A stretch of 43,360 nucleotides of DNA from Clostridiales bacterium (GTDB taxonomy: Bacteria; Bacillota; Clostridia; Oscillospirales; Oscillospiraceae), in the NCBI GenBank assembly GCA_012521555.1, contig JAAYMC010000055.1, forward strand, positions 1 to 43,360, read 5' to 3'. Below, in pieces: positions 6,558-18,743 of the stretch (the first letter of the stretch is position 1; each line of letters begins with the position of its first letter). Made by a program: the position numbers and the translations under genes. The notes below the pieces were generated by a model, which was not told the DNA's origin, searched no databases, and worked only from the letters and a program-made list of their open reading frames with translations.

Positions 6558-8144
6558 TTAATTGTTTTGCGTGAGTTTTTCGAGCTCGGCCAGTTCCTTT
6601 GCCATGTCGATGCGCGGGAAGATGGCGGGGCCTTTTTGGACGGTGACGTCCGCCGGCAGCGCGCCGAAGGCGGCGATGGAGTCCCACGTCCGCAGGCTCT
6701 CGCCCGCGCCGATCTGCCGGAAGATCTCGGCGCAGGTCTGGGGCATGAAGGGCTGCAGAAGGACCGTGCAGATGCGGATTGTCTCGAGCAGGTTGTACAT
6801 GACGGCGGCAAGGCGCGCTTTGTTGGCTTCGTCCTTCACCAGCACCCACGGGGACGTCTCGTCGATATACTTGTTCGCGCGCGAGGTGACCTTGAAGATG
6901 AGGGACAGGGCGTTCTGGAAGGCAAAGCGCTCCATTTCCGCCTCTACCTCGCCGCGCAGCGCCGCGGCCGCCTCGGTGAGCGCGGCGTCCTCCGGACCGG
7001 CCTGGCGGTCTGCCGGGAGCGTGCCGCCGAAGTATTTTTCAACCATCGAGACCGTGCGGGAGACGAGGTTGCCGAGGTCGTTGGCAAGGTCAGTGTTGAT
7101 GCGGGAGATGAGCAGCTCGTTGGAGAAGGAGCCGTCCGAGCCGAAGGGGAAGTCCCGCAGCAGGAAGTAGCGCAGGGCGTCCACCCCGTAGCGGGCGGCG
7201 AGGACGGTCGGGTCGACCACGTTGCCCTTCGATTTGCTCATCTTGCCGCCGTCGAGAAGGAGCCAGCCGTGGCCGAAAATTTTCTTCGGCAGCGGCTCGC
7301 CGAGCGCCATGAGGATGGCCGGCCATATAATGGCGTGGAAGCGGACGATTTCCTTGCCGACAAAGTGCACGTCCGCCGGCCAGTATTTGGCGTAGTCGTT
7401 GTACCGGTCGTTTTCGTACCCGAGGGCGGTGATATAGTTGGTGAGCGCGTCCACCCAGACGTAGACGACGTGGCCGGGGTCGAAGTCCACGGGGATGCCC
7501 CACTTAAACGACGTGCGGGAGACGCACAGGTCGTCAAGGCCGGGCCTCAGGAAGTTGCTGACCATCTCGTTCATGCGGGAGGCGGGCTCGAGGAAGTCCG
7601 GCTGCTTTTCGTACAGGTCGAGGATTTTCTGGGTGTAGTTTGAAAGGCGGAAGAAGTAGGCCTCCTCCTCGGCGTATTTGACCTCGCGGCCGCAGTCGGG
7701 GCATTTTCCGTCGACGAGCTGGCTTTCCGTCCAGAAGGACTCGCAGGGCGTGCAGTACAGGCCCTTGTACGCGCCCTTGTAAATTTCGCCCTTTTCGTAG
7801 AGCTTTCTGAAAATCCGCTGGACGGCGGCGACGTGGTAGTCGTCCGTCGTGCGGATGAAGCGGTCGTACGAGATGTTCATGAGCTTCCACAGGTCGAGTA
7901 TCCCGCCGGGGCCTTCGATGATCTCGTCCACAAACTGCTTCGGCGTCATCCCCCTGGCGGCGGCCTTTTCCTCGATTTTCTGGCCGTGCTCGTCCGTGCC
8001 GGTCAGGAACATGACATCATACCCCTGCATTCGCTTAAACCGGGCCATCGCGTCCGTCGCGACGGTGCAGTAGGTGTGCCCGATGTGCAGCTTATCGGAT
8101 GGGTAGTAGATGGGGGTCGTGATGTAAAATGTTCCTTTGCTCAT
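6558..8144 (-). CDS. metG: Methionyl-tRNA synthetase, short form
   Basis: Charges tRNA-Met with methionine in the cytosol. The 528-residue protein has the class I signatures HIGH (20-23) and KMSKS (301-305), and a zinc knuckle C131-x2-C134...C148-x2-C151. The alpha-helical anticodon-binding region follows. The protein stops at LEKLTQNN and lacks the C-terminal Trbp111-like tRNA-binding domain that extends many Bacillota MetG proteins to about 650 residues. ATG at 8144 (MSKGTFYITTP) is chosen over an upstream in-frame extension because GGAAGAG precedes it and family members start here. No T-box motif was found in the leader. It is transcribed alone, divergently from holB. Confidence 0.95.
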   Translation of the reverse strand: MSKGTFYITTPIYYPSDKLHIGHTYCTVATDAMARFKRMQGYDVMFLTGTDEHGQKIEEKAAARGMTPKQFVDEIIEGPGGILDLWKLMNISYDRFIRTTDDYHVAAVQRIFRKLYEKGEIYKGAYKGLYCTPCESFWTESQLVDGKCPDCGREVKYAEEEAYFFRLSNYTQKILDLYEKQPDFLEPASRMNEMVSNFLRPGLDDLCVSRTSFKWGIPVDFDPGHVVYVWVDALTNYITALGYENDRYNDYAKYWPADVHFVGKEIVRFHAIIWPAILMALGEPLPKKIFGHGWLLLDGGKMSKSKGNVVDPTVLAARYGVDALRYFLLRDFPFGSDGSFSNELLISRINTDLANDLGNLVSRTVSMVEKYFGGTLPADRQAGPEDAALTEAAAALRGEVEAEMERFAFQNALSLIFKVTSRANKYIDETSPWVLVKDEANKARLAAVMYNLLETIRICTVLLQPFMPQTCAEIFRQIGAGESLRTWDSIAAFGALPADVTVQKGPAIFPRIDMAKELAELEKLTQNN

Positions 8145-8195
8145 ATCGCTCTTCCTTTCCGTATATCGGTTTGAGAAGCAAACAATGTAAAAAAT

Positions 8196-8225
8196 AGTAT
8201 AGCACAGCCCCGGCCCATGGCGCAA
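8196..8225 (-). promoter_or_regulatory. Probable metG promoter
   Basis: On the minus strand, -35 TTGCGC (8220-8225), an 18-nt spacer and -10 TATACT (8196-8201). Confidence 0.5.
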
Positions 8226-8351
8226 CGGCATTCCGCCAAGTTAGTATACCGCAATACGGGTATTTTAGCGCATTATTCCGAAAAATTGGGTGAAAAACCG
8301 CCCAAAAGGGGACAATATAAGGCGAATAAGACGCCGCGGCGCACATTTTTA

Positions 8352-8380
8352 TTGACGGGAGCCCTTTCAAAATGTACAAT
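8352..8380 (+). promoter_or_regulatory. Sigma-A-type promoter of holB-ricT
   Basis: -35 TTGACG (8352-8357), a 17-nt spacer and -10 TACAAT (8375-8380). Confidence 0.7.
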
Positions 8381-8444
8381 AATAGAAACCCCTTTCAAGG
8401 CTTTAGTGCCGCACAGGGGAAAAGATAACGTGGAGCTTTACGGA

Positions 8445-9200
8445 ATGACACAGCACGCAGTACAGGCTTACCTTCCGCACGCCGCGATCATCTGGGGCGG
8501 CAGCGAGGAGGAGCGCTTTCGCCGCGCTTTGAGCCTTGCCGCCGGCCGGGTCTGCTCTGAGGGCACGGGAGTCCCCTGCGGCGTGTGCGCCCACTGCGTC
8601 AAGGCCATGAAGGGGATTCACCCGGACATCCTGATATATGACCACTCGGCCGAAAGCCGCCTGTTTTCCGTCGCGCAGGTGCGTGCGATACGGGAAGACG
8701 CCGTCGTCATGCCCAACGAGGCGGACGTGAAGGTTTACATCCTCCGCCACGCCGATTCGATGAACGCCGCGGCACAGAACGCGTTTCTGAAAACGCTTGA
8801 GGAACCGCCGCGCAGCGCTGTGTTTTTCCTTCTGGCGGACTCGCCGGAAAACATGCTGCCGACCGTCGTCTCCCGCTGCGCGAAGATCTGCGTGGCGCCC
8901 GAGGCGGCGCCGGAGTGCGGCAAGCTGGCCGAAGAATTTGCCGCCGCGCTGACGGGCGGCGCCCTGCCTCTGGCTGAATTTTCCTTCAGGCTCGACAGGC
9001 TCGGCAGGGACGAACTGCGCGACTTTATCGGTCAGGCGCGCGCGCTGATGCTTGCTCGCGCGCAGCAGCAGAGCGCCATGGCGCACCGCTTTATCCGGGC
9101 GTACGACGTTCTGGGTAAGGCGCTTGAGTATCTCGACTTTAACGTCGGAGTCGTCCATGTCTCCGGCTTTCTGTGCGCCGCGCTCCTTGATACGCCCTGA
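8445..9200 (+). CDS. holB: DNA polymerase III delta-prime subunit
   Basis: Clamp-loader subunit of the replicative polymerase. The N-terminal part shows the zinc-binding cysteine cluster (C37, C45, C48, C51: 'CGVCAHC'). It is followed by 'FSVAQVRAIREDAVVMPNEADVKVYIL', the sensor-like 'NAAAQNAFLKTLEEPP' and 'PTVVSRC', all typical of delta-prime. At about 251 residues it is short for the family (usually about 300-330), mainly because the P-loop region at the N-terminus is reduced. ATG at 8445 has GGAG 9 nt upstream. A GTG at 8430 is an alternative start with AGGGG upstream. ricT follows 32 nt later, the usual Bacillota gene order. Confidence 0.85.
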   Translation: MTQHAVQAYLPHAAIIWGGSEEERFRRALSLAAGRVCSEGTGVPCGVCAHCVKAMKGIHPDILIYDHSAESRLFSVAQVRAIREDAVVMPNEADVKVYILRHADSMNAAAQNAFLKTLEEPPRSAVFFLLADSPENMLPTVVSRCAKICVAPEAAPECGKLAEEFAAALTGGALPLAEFSFRLDRLGRDELRDFIGQARALMLARAQQQSAMAHRFIRAYDVLGKALEYLDFNVGVVHVSGFLCAALLDTP

Positions 9201-9232
9201 GGGGGCTTAACATATAGAAAACGAGGAGAATC

Positions 9233-10423
9233 ATGACTGAAGTAATCAGTGTACGCTTTAAGAACAAGGGCAAAGTGTATTACTTTGACCCGGCGGGGCT
9301 GACTATTTCTTCGGGTGACGCGGTCATCGTTGAAACGTCAAAGGGCCTTGAGTTTGCCGAGTGCACGTGGGGCAACCACGAGGTGGAAGATCACTGCATT
9401 ATCCCCCCGCTCAGGCCCGTCGTCCGCATCGCGACGGAGGAAGACAAAAAGCGCGCCGAAGAAAACAAGATGCGCGAAGCCGAAGCGTTTGTTATATGCC
9501 AGAAGAAAATCGCTGAACACGGGCTCGACATGAAGCTCGTGGACGTTGAATTCAGCTTCGAAGGGAACAAAATTTTGTTCTTCTTCACGTCGGACGGGCG
9601 CGTCGACTTCCGCGAGCTCGTCCGCGACCTTGCGTCGGTGTTCAAAACGCGCATCGAGCTGCGCCAGATCGGCGTGCGCGACGAAGCGCGCATGATCGGC
9701 GGGCTCGGCATCTGCGGCAAGCCGTTTTGCTGCACGCAGTTTCTAGACGAATTCCACCCGGTGTCGATCAAGATGGCCAAGACGCAGGGCCTGTCCCTCA
9801 ACCCGGTTAAAATATCCGGCACGTGCGGCCGCCTCATGTGCTGCCTTAAGTACGAGGAGGAGGCTTACGAGGAAATCGTCAAAAAAGCGCCGAAGGTCGA
9901 CGCCTTCGTGGAAACGCCCTACGGGAAGGGTTCCGTCATCAGCGTCAACCTCCTGAGGGGATACGCCAAGGTCCGCCTCGAAGACGGCATCGACACGACG
10001 CTCAAGACCTTCAACTTCGACGAGCTCGAAGTCCTCGGCGGGAAGGCCCGCCGGGCGGAATACCTTGCGGCGAAAGCCGAAGGGCGGCTCGAAGAAGCGG
10101 GCTTTACCGTCACGCCCAAGCCGCCGCCCCCGCCGCCCGAACCCGTTTTGCCGCCGGTTGAGTTGGCAAAGCCGGAGGAAAAAGAAGACGACCCGCCCGT
10201 GGAAAAGGAAAAGGCGGCAAAGCCGGCGCCGAAGAAACGAAAGAAAGGCGCCAAGCGCGCGAAAGCCGCGCCGAAGGCGGAGAAAAAGGTGGAAAAGAAA
10301 GCCATCGCCGTCAAGCCCGCCGCGCCGGAAGGCGCCGGAAAGCCAAAAAAGGCGAAAAGAACACACCGCGGCGGACGCGGCGGAAAATCCAAGCCCCGAG
10401 GCGGGGCGGAAGCACCACAGTAA
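9233..10423 (+). CDS. ricT: RicT (YaaT/PSP1-domain) protein with a basic Pro/Lys/Gly-rich tail
   Basis: Residues 1-290 are the PSP1-domain core of RicT. In Bacillus RicT joins RicA and RicF in a complex that helps RNase Y mature mRNAs and influences sporulation and competence. Six cysteines (C161, C166, C167, C198, C203, C204, in 'ICGKPFCC' and 'CGRLMCC') match the Fe-S cluster ligands of the family. Residues 291-396 form an unusual tail: proline-rich (KPPPPPPEPV), then Lys/Ala-rich, ending in RGG-like repeats (HRGGRGGKS). Such tails are intrinsically disordered and probably bind RNA. The tail accounts for the length beyond the usual 270-300 residues. GAGGAG lies 4 nt before the ATG. Co-transcribed with holB. 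Confidence 0.9.
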   Translation: MTEVISVRFKNKGKVYYFDPAGLTISSGDAVIVETSKGLEFAECTWGNHEVEDHCIIPPLRPVVRIATEEDKKRAEENKMREAEAFVICQKKIAEHGLDMKLVDVEFSFEGNKILFFFTSDGRVDFRELVRDLASVFKTRIELRQIGVRDEARMIGGLGICGKPFCCTQFLDEFHPVSIKMAKTQGLSLNPVKISGTCGRLMCCLKYEEEAYEEIVKKAPKVDAFVETPYGKGSVISVNLLRGYAKVRLEDGIDTTLKTFNFDELEVLGGKARRAEYLAAKAEGRLEEAGFTVTPKPPPPPPEPVLPPVELAKPEEKEDDPPVEKEKAAKPAPKKRKKGAKRAKAAPKAEKKVEKKAIAVKPAAPEGAGKPKKAKRTHRGGRGGKSKPRGGAEAPQ

Positions 10424-10528
10424 AGCAAGGGCCCATGAAAGGCCGCCGCGCAAAGGCGTGCGGAGCACGGCCGGGACGAAGGCTTTCCGTGTGTGCCTGA
10501 AAACAGAATTACGGCCTTGCAAAGACGC

Positions 10529-10580
10529 ATGGCGCTTAAATCGGGTGCTAAAAGCAGCCGGTTTAAGTGCCATGTTTTTA
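10529..10580 (+). terminator. Intrinsic terminator of holB-ricT
   Basis: Long hairpin: CATGGCGCTTAAATCGG (10529-10545) pairs with CCGGTTTAAGTGCCATG (10559-10575), including two G-U pairs, with an inner TGCT/AGCA stem. TTTTT follows. Confidence 0.8.
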
Positions 10581-10627
10581 TCTCCCCGGAAAGGCCGCGC
10601 GATTAAAGCGGCGCTTTTGTTAAAAAT

Positions 10628-10642
10628 TTGCAGTTTCTGCAA
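10628..10642. promoter_or_regulatory. Operator-like dyad 1 upstream of gltB
   Basis: Perfect dyad TTGCAG-TTT-CTGCAA, 60 bp upstream of the proposed -35 of gltB. Confidence 0.35.
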
Positions 10643-10662
10643 TTAAATCCCAATGCAATAAA

Positions 10663-10682
10663 GCAAAATTGACTAATTTTGC
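10663..10682. promoter_or_regulatory. Operator-like dyad 2 upstream of gltB
   Basis: Perfect dyad GCAAAATT-GACT-AATTTTGC ends 18 bp before the proposed -35. The position suits an activator site, for example for a nitrogen-responsive regulator. Confidence 0.4.
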
Positions 10683-10700
10683 AACAGGAAATAATTTTTC

Positions 10701-10729
10701 TTGCATTATACATCCATATAAAGTAAAAT
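10701..10729 (+). promoter_or_regulatory. Probable gltBD promoter
   Basis: -35 TTGCAT (10701-10706), a 17-nt spacer and -10 TAAAAT (10724-10729). Confidence 0.5.
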
Positions 10730-10838
10730 CATCAGTAAAAACCATGACAGCTGCAACATCCGATGAATGAAATTGCATATATTAGAGCAAAACGTTTCGG
10801 TTTATCCGGCGGACTCCTGTTTGAAAGGAATGGTCACA

Positions 10839-15398
<4,560 letters not shown>

Positions 15399-15412
15399 AA
15401 GGGGGCTATACC

Positions 15413-16873
15413 ATGGCAAAACCGACAGGATTTCTTGAATACACGCGCATAAACGCCCCCGACCGGCCCGTTTCGGAGAGGCTGCGCGACTGGAACGACT
15501 TCCACACGGACCTACCGCTTGAGGTCATCCGCGAGCAGGCGGCCCGGTGCATGGACTGCGGCACGGCCTTCTGCCAGATGGGGCTTGCGCTGCAGGGCAC
15601 ACCCTCCGGCTGCCCGCTGTGCAACCTCATCCCGGAGTGGAACGAGCTGCTTTACAAAGGGCTTTACGAGCAGGCGTACCGCCGCCTCGCGAAGACGAAC
15701 AGCTTCCCCGAGTTTACCTCCCGCGTCTGCCCGGCGCTGTGCGAGGGCTCCTGCACGGCGGGGCTGTACGGCGACGCCGTCGCCACCAAGCAAAACGAGC
15801 GGGCGATTATCGACATGGCCTTTGAAAACGGCTGGGTGCGCCCGCGCCCGCCGAAGGTGCGCTCGGGGAAGAAGGTGGCCGTCGTCGGCAGCGGGCCGGC
15901 GGGCCTTGCCTGCGCGGACCGGCTCAACAGGCTGGGCCACAGCGTCACGGTATTCGAGCGCGACGACCGCCCCGGCGGACTGCTCATGTACGGCATCCCG
16001 AACATGAAGCTGGAAAAGTGGATGGTCGAAAGGCGCGTTCGGCTCATGGAGCAGGAGGGCGTGGAGTTTGTCACAAACGCGAGCGTCGGCGAGAGCATCC
16101 CAATAGAGAAGCTGCGGCGGGAGTATGACGCTGTTGTCCTGTGCATCGGGGCGAAAAAGCCGCGCGACCTGAATGTGGAAGGCCGCGCGTGCAAGGGCGT
16201 TCACTTTGCCGTCGATTTCCTCGCAGCAAATACGAAAAGCCTGCTTGACTCCAATTTGAAAGACGGCAGCTTCATCTCCGCCGAGGGGAAGGACGTTATC
16301 GTCATCGGCGGCGGCGACACGGGCACGGACTGCGTCGCCACGGCGCTGCGCCACGGCTGCAAAAGCGTGCGCCAGCTTGAAATCATGCCGCCGGCGCCGG
16401 AGCAGCGCCCGGCGAGCAACCCGTGGCCCCAGTGGCCCAGGACGTTTAAGACGGATTACGGCCAGAGCGAAGCCATCGAGGTGTTCGGGCGCGACCCGCG
16501 CGTGTTTTGCGTGACCACAAAGAAAACCGACTGCGACGAGAATGGAAACGTCGCGGCGCTGCACACCGTCGACGTGGAGTGGGTGGACGGAAAGATGCGG
16601 GAGGTGCCCGGCACCGAGCGGGTCTGGCCGGCGCAGCTTGTGCTCATCGCCATGGGCTTTTTAGGGCCGGAGGAGGCGCTGATTAAGGAGCTCTCCCTCG
16701 AACAGGACGCGCGGGGCAACATCCTCGCCGCGGAAGGCGCGTACAAGACGAGCGCGGAGGGCGTGTTTGCCGCCGGCGACGCGCGCCGCGGGCAAAGCCT
16801 CGTCGCGTGGGCGATCCGCGAAGGGCGCGAAGCGGCCGGCGCGGTGCACGCGTACCTTGCGCAAAAGAAATAA
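15413..16873 (+). CDS. gltD: Glutamate synthase, small (FAD/NADPH) subunit
   Basis: Passes electrons from NAD(P)H through FAD and 4Fe-4S clusters to GltB. The 486-residue protein has the N-terminal cysteine clusters ('CMDCGTAFCQ', 'GCPLCNLIPEWN', 'CPALCEGSC') that bind two 4Fe-4S centres. A first Rossmann motif 'VAVVGSGPAGLACA' binds FAD and a second, 'VIVIGGGDTGTDC', binds NAD(P)H. The C-terminal 'GVFAAGDARRGQSLVAWAI' is the typical FAD-contacting end. ATG at 15413 has AAGGGGG 8 nt upstream. The frame is open much further upstream inside gltB, but only as G+C-driven shadow. Co-transcribed with gltB. Confidence 0.97.
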   Translation: MAKPTGFLEYTRINAPDRPVSERLRDWNDFHTDLPLEVIREQAARCMDCGTAFCQMGLALQGTPSGCPLCNLIPEWNELLYKGLYEQAYRRLAKTNSFPEFTSRVCPALCEGSCTAGLYGDAVATKQNERAIIDMAFENGWVRPRPPKVRSGKKVAVVGSGPAGLACADRLNRLGHSVTVFERDDRPGGLLMYGIPNMKLEKWMVERRVRLMEQEGVEFVTNASVGESIPIEKLRREYDAVVLCIGAKKPRDLNVEGRACKGVHFAVDFLAANTKSLLDSNLKDGSFISAEGKDVIVIGGGDTGTDCVATALRHGCKSVRQLEIMPPAPEQRPASNPWPQWPRTFKTDYGQSEAIEVFGRDPRVFCVTTKKTDCDENGNVAALHTVDVEWVDGKMREVPGTERVWPAQLVLIAMGFLGPEEALIKELSLEQDARGNILAAEGAYKTSAEGVFAAGDARRGQSLVAWAIREGREAAGAVHAYLAQKK

Positions 16874-17001
16874 GCGTCAAAGCGGCGCGCTTGATTTCCA
16901 GGCCGCCGCGGCATATCGGGGCGTTTTCGGCGCGACGTCAGGGGGAGAGTGCGGGGCAGTCGATACCCTAAAGCGGCTTTTTGCGCGTCGCGCCGTGCGC
17001 G

Positions 17002-17046
17002 AAAAAAGTGCGGGAGGGATCGGGCTTTGGGCCGAATCACTCCCGC
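17002..17046 (-). terminator. Intrinsic terminator of the SOD-like gene
   Basis: On the minus strand a GCGGGAG/CTCCCGC outer stem (17040-17046 with 17010-17016) with an inner TCGG/CCGA stem is followed by ACTTTTTT. It lies 17 nt past the stop codon. Confidence 0.85.
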
Positions 17047-17062
17047 GGTATAAACGCGTGCT

Positions 17063-17560
17063 TTACGCCGTGATGACGCCGCAGGCGATTTTCGCCCCCG
17101 AGTCGCCGCTCGGCTGCGTGGTGAAATCGTCGCGCCCTGAGTGGATGACGACGGTTTTTCCGATAATGTCGCGCACCTTGAAGCGGTTTGTCAGGAAGAC
17201 GAGAAACGCGCGGCCGCCGTTTGAAAACAGCGGGGGCATGTCGCCGGCGTGGTACGGATGGCGGCAGCCGCCGGGGTTATAGTGGCCGCCCGTGGCCGCG
17301 AAGGGGTCGCTCCCCGCGCCGGCGCAGGACGTGCCCTCGTGAATGTGGAAGCCGAAGACGCCGCCGGGGCAGGGGCCGTTTTTCTCAGGCAGGCCGCTTG
17401 CCACCGCGCAGACGAGCACACCGTCGCCGGTCTGGTAAAACTTCACGGTGGCGTGCAGGTCCGGGTAGGACGGCCCGCCGCGGAGGACGGCCTTTGCGTC
17501 GGGGCTGCCGGCGAGCACGCGTATGTAGTTTTTGGCGCGTTGCGCCACGTTCCAGAACAT
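17063..17560 (-). CDS. sodC: Cu/Zn superoxide dismutase-family protein without a signal peptide
   Basis: This 165-residue protein carries the SOD_Cu signature. Copper ligands are H72 and H74 ('GFHIHEG'), bridging H93 ('GGHYNP') and H140 ('VVIHSGRDD'). Zinc ligands lie in 'HPYHAGD' (H101, H104, D107). The disulfide pair is C79 and C160. The active-site arginine of the family ('SRLACGV' in animal enzymes) is lysine here (K157, 'GAKIACGV'). The N-terminus (MFWNVAQRAK) is not a secretion signal, although bacterial members are usually exported, so this one is probably cytosolic. GGAGG lies 6 nt before the ATG. Single gene, convergent with gltD. It may protect Fe-S enzymes from oxygen exposure, but metal loading in the cytosol is uncertain. 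Confidence 0.85.
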   Translation of the reverse strand: MFWNVAQRAKNYIRVLAGSPDAKAVLRGGPSYPDLHATVKFYQTGDGVLVCAVASGLPEKNGPCPGGVFGFHIHEGTSCAGAGSDPFAATGGHYNPGGCRHPYHAGDMPPLFSNGGRAFLVFLTNRFKVRDIIGKTVVIHSGRDDFTTQPSGDSGAKIACGVITA

Positions 17561-17674
17561 CGCAATCCTCCGTTTCGCCGCGGTCGCGGCGCGTTATGGG
17601 GCCAAAGGCCCTGCAACTTATTGTATGCGGAGATGCACAGGCGGGGATATTGGCGAATAACGGAATTTTTATTG

Positions 17675-17703
17675 TTGCGTTAAAGCGCTAAGGATGTTAC
17701 AAT
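17675..17703 (+). promoter_or_regulatory. Promoter of the amino-acid ABC transporter operon
   Basis: -35 TTGCGT (17675-17680), a 17-nt spacer and -10 TACAAT (17698-17703). The leader is about 75 nt. Confidence 0.6.
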
Positions 17704-17782
17704 AAAACAAACCTGTCCACACACCCCGCCCGCCTTAAGGAAAGCGCGGGCGCGGGACTTGAGAAGATTAAGTAGGTAAAGG

Positions 17783-18622
17783 ATGAATAAGATGAAGAAG
17801 TTTCTTGCAGTGCTGATGTCCGTCCTTCTTGTTGTAGCGCTTTTCGGCTGCAAAAAGGCGAAAGAGGAGAAAGTCCTGCGCGTCGGTATGGAATGCGCGT
17901 ACGCCCCGTATAACTGGACGCAGCCTACGGACGCGAACGGCGCCGTGCCGATCAAAGACAGCAAAGACTACGCCCACGGCTACGACGTCATGATGGCCAA
18001 GTACCTCGCGGATAAAATCGGCTACAAGCTTGAGATTCACAAGATCGACTGGGGCTCCCTGCCCATCGCGGTCCAGTCAGGCGCCATCGACTGCGCCATC
18101 GCCGGCCAGTCCATCACCGCCGAGCGCCTTGAAAACCTCGACTTCACCACGCCTTACTACTACGCCTCCATCGTCGTCCTCACCCGGAAGGACTCGCCCT
18201 ACGCAAACGCCAAGGGCCTGTCGGACCTTGCCGGCGCCAGGGCGACGAGCCAGATCAACACCGTGTGGTACGACGTGTGCCTGCCCCAGATTGAGAACGT
18301 GGATAAGAAGCCGGCCATGGACGACACCACGGCCATGTTCGTGTCCCTCGACTCCGGCAATTGCGACATTCTCGTGACGGACAAGCCCACGGCCCTGGGC
18401 GCCGTGGCGGTCTACCCGAACCTCGTGATGCTGGACTTTACCGGCACGGATGACGATTTCGAGGTCTCCGAGGAGGAGATCAACATCGGCATCTCCGTGA
18501 AGAAGGGGAATACGGAGTTGCTCAAGCTCCTCAACGACGCCCTGGCCACGCTGACCACCGAGGACTTCGAGAGAATGATGAAGGAGGCCATCTCCATCCA
18601 GCCCATCGCCGAGGCGGAATAA
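17783..18622 (+). CDS. Amino-acid ABC transporter substrate-binding lipoprotein
   Basis: This 279-residue extracellular lipoprotein has a lysine-containing signal peptide and lipobox 'ALFGC', with the lipidated cysteine at residue 23. It is followed by a family 3 solute-binding domain ('LRVGMECAYAPYNW', 'HGYDVMMAKYLADKIGYKLE', 'GAIDCAIAGQSITAERLENLDFTTPYY'). Family members bind polar or basic amino acids; the exact ligand cannot be read from sequence. ATG at 17783 is chosen; ATG at 17792, with AAAGG 9 nt upstream, is also possible. It is the first gene of a three-gene operon. Two strong hairpins between it and the permease probably keep its transcript more abundant than the rest. Confidence 0.9.
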   Translation: MNKMKKFLAVLMSVLLVVALFGCKKAKEEKVLRVGMECAYAPYNWTQPTDANGAVPIKDSKDYAHGYDVMMAKYLADKIGYKLEIHKIDWGSLPIAVQSGAIDCAIAGQSITAERLENLDFTTPYYYASIVVLTRKDSPYANAKGLSDLAGARATSQINTVWYDVCLPQIENVDKKPAMDDTTAMFVSLDSGNCDILVTDKPTALGAVAVYPNLVMLDFTGTDDDFEVSEEEINIGISVKKGNTELLKLLNDALATLTTEDFERMMKEAISIQPIAEAE

Positions 18623-18645
18623 GAGCAAAGTAAAAAACCGCATCC

Positions 18646-18666
18646 CGGGGCGCCCGGCGCGCCCCG
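18646..18666 (+). other. Stable intercistronic hairpin 1
   Basis: CGGGGCGC (18646-18653) pairs perfectly with GCGCCCCG (18659-18666) around a 5-nt loop, 24 nt after the binding-protein stop. With no U-tract it is more likely an mRNA 3'-stabilising element than a terminator. Confidence 0.6.
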
Positions 18667-18697
18667 AGGGGATTGCGTGACCTTGTCCGGCAAGAAA

Positions 18698-18721
18698 ACG
18701 GGGGAGCGGCCGCTTCCCCGT
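18698..18721 (+). other. Stable intercistronic hairpin 2
   Basis: Near-palindrome with arms ACGGGGGAGCG (18698-18708) and CGCTTCCCCGT (18711-18721), including one G-U pair. It lies 22 nt before the permease start and may block ribosome or RNase passage. Confidence 0.5.
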
Positions 18722-18743
18722 CATTTCCTGAAAGGGGTCAGAA

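Larger units (their letters stand above)
8145..8444. other. Divergent intergenic region between metG and holB
   Basis: This 300-bp A+T-richer region holds one promoter in each direction (8196-8225 minus, 8352-8380 plus). No riboswitch, T-box or small gene was recognised. An in-frame extension of the metG frame crosses part of it but lacks coding character. Confidence 0.6.
10424..10838. other. Intergenic region: ricT terminator and A+T-rich gltB control region
   Basis: The first 160 bp are G+C-rich and end in the terminator at 10529-10580. The rest is strikingly A+T-rich and carries two perfect dyads (10628-10642 and 10663-10682), repeated TTGCA/TGCAA elements and the gltB promoter. No RNA gene was recognised. 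The gltB reading frame is open upstream to 10767, but no ribosome binding site precedes that ATG. Confidence 0.6.

Noticed and set aside
8145..8260. T-box leader in front of metG
   Set aside because: No T-box core (AGGGTGGNACCGCG) or antiterminator/terminator pair was found.
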